Source of the DNA: Lindgomyces ingoldianus
Lineage: Eukaryota; Ascomycota; Dothideomycetes; Pleosporales; Lindgomycetaceae
DNA length: 64,000 bases
Direction of reading: 5' to 3'
Assembly: GCF_010093535.1 (NCBI RefSeq)
Contig: NW_022985181.1
Span: 505,701 to 569,700, forward strand
Shown: piece by piece, positions 54,378 to 64,000 of the stretch
Position numbering within the stretch: the first letter of the stretch is position 1
Layout of the letters: every line of letters begins with the position of its first letter
The notes under the pieces: generated by a model
What the model saw: only the letters and a program-made list of their open reading frames with translations
Told to the model about the DNA's origin: nothing
Database searches by the model: none
Translations under genes and position numbers: made by a program

Positions 54378-56314
54378 TAAATTATCTTCTTTAAAACTTT
54401 CTATTATAACTAGTAATTATAGATATTAATATAGTAAATCTTTGTCTAAAGCTATAAGATCTCTTTATTAATTAGTTAAAGAGTCTATATAATATTATAC
54501 TAAATTATAATTATTAAGTTAGATAGCATAACTTATAGCTTATAAAGAAGCATTCTAGTAAATATTCCTTTTCTAGTAACTTATAATAGAAGTAAAAAGC
54601 TTAGCCTCTATTATAAAGGTTATAATAGTATTTTATTTATTAGTCTACTATCTAATTAGTTCTCTAAAGAGCTTTATTATATCTTTATAAGCTCTTTTAA
54701 TTAATTATATTATTAGTAAAAGACGCGTTACTAGCTATAATAAAGTTATCTCTATTACTTAGTTATAGCGCGAAAGTTCTAGTATTATATAGGTATTATA
54801 GAACTTAATTAGTAGCGTTTTAATATGCTTAGCTAGAGTTTATAAGAAAACGCGCTAGTCTTAATATAGTAAAAGTAATATTAGGTTATATTATTATAGC
54901 TATAAATAGTAGTAAGCTAATCTTCTATTAATATCTATTAATATTAGATAGTATTACATAGCTATCTTAAGGCTTAAGCTCTACTCTACTTATTAGCGTC
55001 TTATATTGCTAATTGTAGTAGTTAGCTAGCTTATTTATCTTATTAATATATAAAGCTTATAATAGCTAGAGCTAATATTAGTCTCTATCTCTAATAACCT
55101 TAACGCCTAGAAACTACTATAAGTTCTTATCTCTAGTTAGAGTATACTTCTCTTTTAGTATCTTTACTATCTTATTAGCTACTTACTTTTAATCCTTTAA
55201 ATAAGTAATAATATTATTATTAATATAGAAAAATATAATTACTTTTTCTTTAATTATATAGTAAGGCTTATATAAAACTATAAAGAACTTAAAGTATTAA
55301 AGCATTATTATAAATTCTTATTACTAATAGAATAGTAATATTTATAACTTATATAGTACTTTTTATAGTTATAGTATTATTCTAGGCTTATAATAGCTTT
55401 AAAGCATTCTTATATATATATTATAATTAATTAATATATATATAAACGCGTTAGCGACGTTATATTACTTAAGCTCTAGGTTAAAATAAGTAGTAACTGC
55501 TATTAGCATGCAAAATAATTAACTAGTAAGAGCAGCTATATAAGTATTTTAAGCTATAATATAGTATTATTAATTGCTATAGACTACTAGTTACGCTTTA
55601 TATTTCTTAAGCCTATAATACTTATTAAGCTTATATGTTTGCAGTGGTGACACTCGGATACGTCGTCACCATAGTCGCACGATAGTCGGATGTGTCGTCA
55701 CACGATGATCATGCGTCGGCACCATAGTCGTATGCATCTTAGCACAGTCTGTTGCCACGACTCACCCACTTATTTCGCATATATATAGACTCCTGCAAAG
55801 GACTCCTCTAGCAAGACATTCAATGCAGTTCCTCATGTCTCTAGTGCCTCACATAGCTTCACATTATAGGTATAGACCTATATATAGTTAAGAATCTAAT
55901 ATATTACTAGCTTTGCTTACTTAGCTAAGATATCTATCTAGAAGCTTATTTTCTAGTAGCTATTTAAATATATCTATTCTACTTTTTTAAATAGTTAATA
56001 TAAAGAGTACTCTTTAAGCTTCTCTCTTAAGATAAGTAGAGTAAGTAGTTAACTATAGTAAAGCTTCTTTTTAGAGAGTATTATTCGCTTAATTTACACC
56101 TTATTAAGTATTTTTCTACTAAATTTGTTAATGATTTTACGTTTTATACTAGCTATAAAGGCTATAGCCTATAAGCTTATTCTTAATCTAGATTTAGAGT
56201 AGTTATTAGCTTTAGGTAGCTCTCTGCCTATACTAGCAGCTAGTAACTATATTAAAAAAACTACTAGTAGTAGTATTATAGATAGTATTAAGTATTTATT
56301 TTTACTCTTCTTAC
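54378..56314 (-). mobile_element. Copia-type reverse transcriptase remnant
   Basis: The minus-strand frame, with stops, still shows Ty1/copia landmarks in order: KYKA-x-LVV near 55590, a YFNLELK segment near 55475, the FFYINNNII stretch standing for the FFYVDDII catalytic site near 55230, and FLGVKVIRDR near 55110. The changes from the family consensus are those expected from RIP. It is interrupted by the solo LTR at 55636-55863. Confidence 0.75.
55636..55863 (+). repeat. Solo LTR, unmutated
   Basis: 228 bp from TGTTTGCAG to CTTCACA, flanked by a perfect TTATA duplication. It contains a TATATATAG box at about 55783 and a run of CGTC-rich repeats at 55650-55720. It is the same family as the fragment at 1-120. 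Confidence 0.87.
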
Positions 56315-57574
56315 TAACGTACTTCACAGGCGAGTTGCTCACACACCTGAGTCGCTTACCTTTGCTAAGACCCTACCCTAACAAACTCTATTATAGCCTA
56401 TAACAACCCGCTCTAGCACTATATAGTACAGTACAGCCTAGAATAGTATTTAGATACTACTTCTACTTCTTGCTTATATATTTACGCGTTATGCCTAGTC
56501 TAATTGCACTATCTATAGCGCCTTTAGGATAGCTTACTTACTTTAGCTTATACTTACTTTTTTGCCTTTTTTCTATTACTCTGCGCTCTAAACTTATTTA
56601 AAGCTAACGTACCTAACAGGTTAGCCAGCCACACGGGTTAGCCGGCCACTTTTGCTAAGCCTCTACCACACTCTACCTATCTACATAATGCCTTAACAAC
56701 AACACTAGATTAAATCTTCTAAAGAACATTAAATATAGCTTACTTTTTAAGCTTTTAAATAAAGCTTAAAACTTTTTTTATAACATGCTGTAGCTATTTA
56801 TAATGTTTCTTACATAACACTAAGCAATTAACGCGCTAGATAGCCTTTAGAAGTAGAATGCTAGCTTAAATTAAAAAATCTAACTAAGCTTAAAAAGAAG
56901 GTAGTTATTAAGTATATACTTAAGCTTATTACACGCAGATTTCCTCTTAGGCTTATAGCTGTAGCTAATATAGCTAATTTCTTGCGCGCAGAGCGCAATC
57001 TAGGCTAAGTTAGCTTAAACTAGCCTAGTATATAAGTTAAGCACTGCCCTAAGTTTATAATAAAGTTTAATTATAAGTATAATTATAAAAGAGTGTTTTA
57101 TAAAAATCTAGAGGTTATCTAAGGCTAGTTTTACCTAGTAGCTAATATAAAAGCTAAGTATAGTATTTAGAATAAAAACATATATAACTTTAATAAGTTA
57201 AGCTTTATAATAGGCTAAATATTAACTAAAGTAGTTATTATAGCTTTAAAAAGATAAGAATAGCTAAAGGCAATATAATAAAGTAATAAAAAGTAGATAA
57301 TAGTTATCTAAGGCATTAACATAATAAAGTAGGCTATTTTACTCTTTATTATCTTTAAAGGCTGCTATTACCTCTTTACTTAGTATAAAAAAAAGAATCT
57401 GCTTTAGAACTAGGTTATTATAGTCTTTAAAAACAGCTAGATAATAAATAAGCTTAAGCTGCAGTAGTTAAAGCACTTTAATAAGTATATAAAAAAAGAA
57501 GTTGTAAGCGCTTATTAGCTTTTTATTATTAACAGCTATAAAAGCTATAACTTACTTAATTTCTAGCAGTACTA

Positions 57575-59775
57575 ATGTACCTAACAGGTTAGCCAGCTAC
57601 ACAGGTTAGCCAGCTACTTTTGCTAAGCCCCTACTAAAACTACCCTATTCTAGCGCAAAACAGCCTACTTTAGCCCTATATAAAGCAATATAACATAAGA
57701 TATTATTTAGAGTCTACTTCTGCTACTTTCTTACATGTACGCAAGTTATGCCTAGTCTAATTGCACTGCCTGCTGTCAGATTTGCGCACCTACTGTCAAG
57801 ACAGGAGGAACGCTTGACGAAAGCTGCTACATAGTACGAGCAATAAGCTCGAACAGTATGTTGCTGCAAATTGCAGCATTTTGCAGCATTTTGCAGCATT
57901 TTGCAGCATTTTGCAAGCTGGTCGCGCATAGGGCAAGTGCGCGAGGGACTCGGATCGGCAAAACAAAAAGCCGAGCAACACGAGTAGAGCAGAAAAAGGA
58001 TCGATAAATCAAGACAATCAATACAATCAATCAATCATCCCATACATCATATCCAAACCCATCATTCATCTCAGGAAGCCCAGAAACAGTGCTTCAATCT
58101 GACACCTGCATTGCCTTTAACTTAGCTTACCTTCTTTAGCGCGCACTTATGTCTTTAGCTTTTTCTTATTACTACGCGCTTTAAACTTCTTTAAAGCAGT
58201 TAGACAAGCTCTATCTTTAACTATTAAAGTCTTTTTTACTTAAATTTACTTCCTTTTATGCAATCTATGTTGTGTAGTAGCTTTATTTACTGCTTAAAGC
58301 TTTATAATCTCTTTTTATACTAACACTAGCTTATGCGCAATAATTGCTGCCCCCTTTAAAACTTTTTTAAAGGCCTTTACTATAAACACTAGTAAGCTAT
58401 CTACATACCTCTAAATTCTTACCTTTATAAGCATTAATTATAACTTAAATTTAAAAGTATTACTTAGGGTTTACAACTACTAGAGCTTGTTATTAATAAG
58501 TTATAGTAGTAATAGAGTACATAACTAGATGTTAAAGGCTATTTTAACTTATTCTAGGTTAAATAGAACTAAACTAGCGCCTTAAAACCCTTCTTAGATA
58601 TTACTAGAAGTAATTACTGCATTATAGGCGCGTATAAAGCATAGTAGAAACTTAAGTTTTATAATATAAGTAATTTAGTTACACATAAGATCTTTAGCTT
58701 AGCACTTATACACCTTTTTTAAAGGGGCAAAACAACTTACATTAAGAGGCTATAAAAGGTGTAATAAGTGTAGAAGTATATAGATAGTAATAATTTTATT
58801 TTTTTTATAGTACTACTAGAAATTAAGTAAGTTGTAGCTTTTATAGCTATTAATAATAAGAAGCTAATAAGCGCCTATAACTCTTCTCTTTATATACTTA
58901 TTAAAGTGCTTTAACTACTGCAGCTTAAGCTTATTTATTATCTAGCTGTTTTTAGAGACTATAATAACCTAGTTTTAAAGTAGATTCTTCTTTTTATACT
59001 AGGCAAAGAGGTAATAGCAGCCCTTAAAGATAATAAAAAGTAAAATAGCTTACTTTATTATATTAATACTTTAGATAACTGTTGTCTACTCTCTATTACC
59101 TTACTATATTGCTTTTAGCTGTTTTTATCTTTTTAAAGCTATAATAACTACTTTAGTTAATATCTAGCTTATTATAAAGCTTAACTTATTAAAGTTATAC
59201 ATGTCTTTATCTTAAATACTATACTAAGCTTTTATGTTAGCTACTAGGTAAAACTAGCTTTAGATAACCTCTAAATTCTTATAAAGCACTCTTTTATAAT
59301 TAAACTTATAATTAAACTTTATTATAAACTTAGGGCAGTACTTAACCTATATACTAGGCTAGTTTAAGCTAACCTAGCCTAGATTACACTTTACGCGCAA
59401 GAAATTAGCTATATTAGCTATAGCTATAAGCCTAAAAAGAAATCTGCGTGTAATAAGCTTAAGTATATACTTAATAACTACTTTCTTTTTAAGCTTAGTT
59501 AGATTTTTTAATTTAGGCTAGCATTCTGCTTCTAAAGGCTGTCTAGCGCGTTAATTACTTAGTGTTATGTAAAAGACATTATAAATAGCTATAGTATGTT
59601 ATAAGAAAAGTTTTAAGTTTTATTTAAAAGCCTAAAAAGCAAGCTGTATCTAATATTTTTTAGAAGATTTAATCTAGTGTTGTTGTTAAGGCATTATGTA
59701 GATAGGTAGAGTGTAGTAGGGGCTTAGCAAAAGTAGCTAGCTAACCTGTGTGGCTAGCTAACCTGTTAGGTACAT
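57575..59775 (-). mobile_element. Type-1 Fot-like element nested in 56607-60659
   Basis: TA-flanked, with RIPed termini (ATGTACC and GGTACAT in place of ACGTACC/GGTACGT). Removing the LTR-like insert at 57774-58104 leaves about 1865 bp. It is a good reference for the full-length type-1 structure. The transposase is on the minus strand and destroyed. Confidence 0.82.
57774..58104 (-). repeat. LTR-like repeat with decamer array (copy 2)
   Basis: 331 bp from TGTCAGAT to ATCTGACA, with a perfect CCTGC duplication. It reads as the reverse complement of copies 1 and 3. Its array is short, about six decamers (about 57861-57920). It is GC-rich and not RIPed. ORFs crossing it are incidental. Confidence 0.88.
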
Positions 59776-61663
59776 TATAAGAAAAATAAGATTATTACTA
59801 TCTACATGCCTTTATACTTATTGCACCTTTTATAGCCTCTTAATGTAAGTTGTTTTGCCCCTTTAAAAAAAGTGTATAGGCGCTAAGCTAAAAATCTTAT
59901 GTATAACTAGATTACTTATATTATAAAACCTAAGTTTCTACTATGCTTTATACTTACTTATAATGCAGTAATTACTTCTAGTAATATCTAAGAAGGGTTT
60001 TAAGGCGCTAGTTTAGTCCTATTTAACCTAGAATAGGTTAAAATAGCCCTTAATATCTAGTTATGTACTTTATTACTACTACTACTTATTAATAACAAGC
60101 TCTAGTAGTTGTAAACCTTAAGTAATACTCTTAAATTTAAGTTATAATTAATGCTTATAAAAGTAAGGATTTAGAGGCATATAAATAGCTTACTAGCATT
60201 TATAGTAAAGGCCTTTAAGAAAGTCTTAAAGAGGGCAGTAATTATTGCGCATAAGCTAGTATTAGCGTAAAAGGAGATTATAAAGCTTTAAGCAGTAAAT
60301 AAGGCTGCTACACAATATAAATTACATAAAAAGAAGTAAATTTAAGTAAAAAGAACTTTAATAGTTAAGAGTAAGGCTTATCTAACTGCTTTAAAGGAGT
60401 TTAGAGCGTGTAGTAATAGGAAGAAGCTAAAAACGCAGGTGCGCGCTATAAAAAAAGTAAGCTAAGTTAAAGGTAATATAGGTAGTGTAATTAGACTAGG
60501 CATAACTTATGTATATATAAGAAAGTAGTAAAAGTAGACTTTAAATAATATCTTGTGTTGTATTACTTTATACAGGGCTAAAGTAGGCTGTTTTGCGCCA
60601 GAATAGGGTGGTTTTAGTGGGAGCTTAGCAAAAGTGGCCGGCCAACCTGTTAGGTACGTTATTAAATAGAAGCTTTTTTAAATTATTAAAGTTTTTTTTT
60701 ACTTTAATCTACTTTTTTTATATAATTTATATTATATAGCAGCTTTATTAGCTGCTTAAAGCTCAGTAATTTTTTATTACACTAATACTAGCTTATATGT
60801 AATTATTACTACCCTTTTTAAGACCTTTTTAAACACTTTAACTATAAAAGTTAGTAAACTATTTATATACTTTTAAATTTTTATCTTTATAAGCATTAAT
60901 TATAACTTAAGTTTTCAAGTATTACTTAGGGTTTACAACCACTAAGGCTTATTATATATAGGTAGTAGTAGTAATAAAGTGCATAACTTTATATTAAAGC
61001 TTATTATAACTTATTATAAGTTAAAAAGAACTAATCTAGCACCTTAAAACTCTTTTTAAATATTACTAAAAGTAATTATAGTATTATAAGCTACTTTAAA
61101 GCATAGTAAAAACTTTATTTTTATAATATAAGTAATTTAGTTATGTATAAGGTTTTTAGCTTAGCACTTATACACTTTTTTATAAAAGTAAAACAACCTA
61201 TATTAAGTAGCTATAAAAAGTGTAATAAGTAAAAAAGTATATAAATAGTAATAATCTTATTATGTTTATAGTATTACTAACAATAAAGTAAGTTATGGCT
61301 TTTATAGTTATTAATAACTAGCAGATAGTAGCTGCTAATAGTACACTTTTTTATATGCACATTAAAGTGCTTTAACTAGTCTAGACTAAGCTAATTAGTA
61401 GTCTAGCTACACTTAAAAATTATAATAACTTAATTTTAAAGTAAATTTTTTTTCTTATACTAGTTTAAAAAGTAGTTACTACTGTAAAAAATAATAAAAA
61501 GTAAAATAGCCTACTTTTTAGCATTAATACTTTAGATAGCTATTATCTACTTCTAGTTACCTAGCTAGACTGCTTTTAGCTATTCTTATCTCTCTAAACT
61601 TATAATAACTGCTCTAGTAAATATTTAGCCTATTATAAACCTTATTTTATTAAAGTTGTATAT

Positions 61664-63159
61664 TGTCTGTACGCAGCAGCAGCGTCACGGTTTGGATACA
61701 AGCGATCGCGCACAAGCAGGATCACGTATCTATGTCACATAATGCTTGTGCGCGAACCTCTATGCGCAAACATCTAGATATCCCCCTTTTTCTCTATATA
61801 AAGGAAAGACAAGAGTAATAAAACTAGAAACATGTTACTCTTACTTTACTTACTTTATACACTGTGCATACTATACACTACTCTTACTTTTACTACTTAA
61901 GTGCTTATACTATAAGCAGCTAGCTGTTAGAGCCTATTTAATACTAATTAGTAGTTAATTTAATTAACTATAAATTAGTAAAAGTAATAATAAAGTACTT
62001 ATACTTTATAAAGTACTTTATTTTATTACTTATTTTTTAAAAAGAGTAATAATAAAGCACTTACACCTTATAAAGTACTTTATTTAGTTACCTATTTTTT
62101 AAAATAGTAAATTAATTTTTTACATTATATAGTAAGCTCTACTACTATATAAAGTAAAAAAAAGATAGTGTAACACACACACTAAAGCTATTAAAGCTGC
62201 ATAACCTAGTAGCTAGATAATAGCAGATTAATTCTTTACATTATATAGTAAGCTCTGCTACTGTATAAAGTAAGAAGAAGATAGTGTAAGGTGCACACTA
62301 AAGCTATTAAAGCTGTATAACCTAGCAGCTAGACAATAGTAGTACCTGCGTAATCTACTAAAAAAGTAATTAACTATACTACTATAATAAAATTTTACTA
62401 GCAACTAATAACTCTACATAATAATAAAAAAAATAAAGAATAATTTTTATTATATAAATAAATTATAAAGAACATAGAGATATTAACAGCAACACTATAA
62501 AATAAAACTAGCCTAGAGTACTAAAATAATAAAATTAATATATTAAAGGCTTTAATAAGCTTATAAACGTAATTCTATATAAGTTATATAATTACTAATT
62601 TATATATAATAACTTAAAAAGGCGCTACTTTTTTAAAGTTATATATAAAAGATTTTAAAAAATAGACACTATAAGACTTTTTAGCACTTAGCTATATATT
62701 TAAAAAGAAGCTTATATAAGTACTAAAAAACAAAAAAATTACACTATAGCTAAGTAATAAAGGTACTTAAGCCTAAAAGCTGTATAATATAGTATAAAAA
62801 AAAGTAGTTACACTAAAAAAGCTTTATATATAACTTTTATTACTATATAAGGCTTTACATAAAAGTAGACTAAACATAATGCTGCTAATAACACTAAATA
62901 TACTAGTATTACCTACTTCTACACCTTAGCTAGCACTACACTAATTACTGTATAAACAATACATGCTACCCTACCTAACACCTGCTCTACACCCTTAATT
63001 GTACACACTACTGCCTGCAGTAGTGTATACACTACTAATACTACCTGTATAATTTATACTATATTACAACTTATATAAACTTCTACTTTAAAAAGAAACT
63101 ACTAAAGAAAAACTTTTAGTAAATAAAATTATATAATTTTAAAAAGTATAAAAAAAATA
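61664..63159 (+). mobile_element. 5' part of an LTR retrotransposon (same family as 47224-54372)
   Basis: The LTR at 61664-61943 (TGTCTGTACG to TATTTAATA) is followed by the same leader and gag-side sequence as the full copy at 47224-54372. It is cut at 63159 by a type-1 Fot-like element, and the rest may lie beyond the window. The interior is RIPed. Confidence 0.82.
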
Positions 63160-64000
63160 ACGTACCTAACAGGTTAGCTAGCCACACAGGTTAGCCGGCC
63201 ACTTTTGCTAAGCCCCCACTAAACTCTACCTATCTACATAATGCCTTAACAACAACACTAGATTAAATCTTCTAAAGAACGTTAGATATAGCTTGCTCTT
63301 TAGGCTCTTAAATAAGACTTAAAACTCTTCTTGCAACGCGCTGCAGCTATCTATAATGTCTCTTACACAACACTAAGCAATTAACGCGCTAGACGGCCTT
63401 TACAAGCAGAATGCTAGCCTAAATTAAGGAATCTAACTAAGCTTAAAAAGAAGGTAGTTGTTAAGTACATACTTAAGCTTATTACGCGCAGATTTCCCTC
63501 TAGGCTCACAGCTGTAGCTAATATAGCTAATTCCTTGCCTGCAAAGCGCAATCTAGGCCAGGTTAGCTTAAACTAGACTAGTATGTAGGTTAAGCACTGC
63601 CCTAAGTTTATAATAAAGTTTAATTATAAGTATAATTATAAGAGAGCGCTCTGCAAGAATCTAGAGGTTATCTAGGGCTAGTTTCGCCTAGTAGCTAACT
63701 GTCAGATTGAAGCACTGTTTCTGGGCTTCCTGAGATGAATGATGGGTTTGGATATGATGTATGGGATGATTGATTGATTGTATTAATCGTGTTTATTTAT
63801 TGATCCTTTTTCTGCTCTACTCGTGTTGCTCGGCTTTTTGTTCTGCCGATCCGAGTCCCTCGCGCACTAGCCCTATGCGCGACCAGCTTGCAGCATGCTG
63901 CAATTTGCTGCAAAATGCTGTAACATGCTGCAATTTGCTGCAATTTGCTGCAACATGCTGCAAAATGCTGCAAAATGCAGCAATTTGCAGCAACATACTG
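63160..64000 (+). mobile_element. Type-1 Fot-like element, partial
   Basis: The left end ACGTACC with two GGCC-type units follows TA. The transposase start (ATG at 63241) and helix-turn-helix are readable with stops. It is only moderately RIPed (AAGGAATCTAACTAAGC, GCGCGCT stretches kept). It is interrupted at 63700 by the LTR-like repeat and truncated by the window end. Confidence 0.8.
63700..64000 (+). repeat. LTR-like repeat with decamer array (copy 3), partial
   Basis: Begins TGTCAGATTG and matches copy 1 closely, but has a cleaner array. About eleven TGCTGCAA decamers run from about 63886 to the window end, showing the least-mutated form of the repeat. The right end is not seen. Confidence 0.85.

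Larger units (their letters stand above)
56607..60659 (+). mobile_element. Full-length type-1 Fot-like element with nested copy
   Basis: TA-flanked. About 1850 bp once the nested element (57575-59775) is removed. The transposase remnant starts with ATG at 56688 on the plus strand; HTH-type residues are readable with TAG/TAA taken as Gln. The left end has two GGCCGGCC-type units and the right end one. Confidence 0.82.
56317..61663 (-). mobile_element. Type-2 Fot-like element, outermost of a nested stack
   Basis: The left terminus ACGTACTTC with GGCGAGTTGC follows TA. The type-2 sequence (56317-56606) is interrupted by a type-1 element and resumes at about 60660-61663, where an LTR retroelement cuts it again. 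The right end is not in the window. The transposase remnant is on the minus strand. Confidence 0.75.

Noticed and set aside
57723..58034. Minus-strand ORFs of 61-103 codons
   Set aside because: They lie inside copy 2 of the same LTR-like repeat and have no independent support.
39061..64000. A centromere or other special chromosomal domain, suggested by the long AT-rich tract
   Set aside because: The AT-richness is accounted for by RIPed, individually bounded transposons. Nothing in the sequence separates it from ordinary repeat-rich heterochromatin.

Overview
The window is a chromosome segment of a filamentous ascomycete (Pezizomycotina-type fungus). The evidence is short GT-AG introns, a NACHT-ankyrin NLR, a PTH11-like receptor, fungal secondary-metabolism genes, and large AT-rich tracts in which transposon reading frames are riddled with TAG/TAA stops. 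That stop pattern is the signature of repeat-induced point mutation (RIP, C to T mainly at CpA). The species cannot be named from sequence alone. No rRNA, convincing tRNA or CRISPR was found, and one 990-base run of N is present.

Layout. 1-6.4 kb: an apparently intact four-exon NLR gene (alpha/beta-hydrolase, NACHT, ankyrin repeats) on the minus strand. 6.4-13.6 kb: RIP-degraded transposons (Fot1/Pot2-like Tc1/mariner elements, a short non-autonomous LTR element, a 3.1-kb hAT element). 13.6-19 kb: two intact genes, a seven-bladed PLL-type lectin (+) and a Baeyer-Villiger monooxygenase (-), separated by an LTR-like repeat that carries a 10-bp-periodic array. 19-22.9 kb: a long-TIR element, a decayed PTH11-like receptor and a hAT MITE. 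22.9-39 kb: remains of a secondary-metabolite locus. An A-T-TE (NRPS-like) gene is split by two ~3.1-kb hAT transposons, one of which carries further nested elements, and a convergent LovD-like beta-lactamase-fold gene is split by a hAT MITE. 39-64 kb: almost entirely nested, RIP-degraded retrotransposons and Fot-like elements, with several GC-rich solo LTRs that look unmutated.

How it fits together. The monooxygenase, A-T-TE enzyme, beta-lactamase/transesterase and perhaps the PTH11-like receptor would make sense as parts of one biosynthetic cluster. Only the monooxygenase is still intact. Target-site duplications give a clear insertion history: 8-bp for hAT, TA for Fot-like, 5-bp for LTR elements. 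Two perfect 8-bp duplications show that virtual removal of both hAT elements returns the A-T-TE gene to one frame, with a single remaining TGA. Elements longer than about 1 kb are heavily RIPed, whereas solo LTRs of 160-340 bp embedded in them are mostly not.
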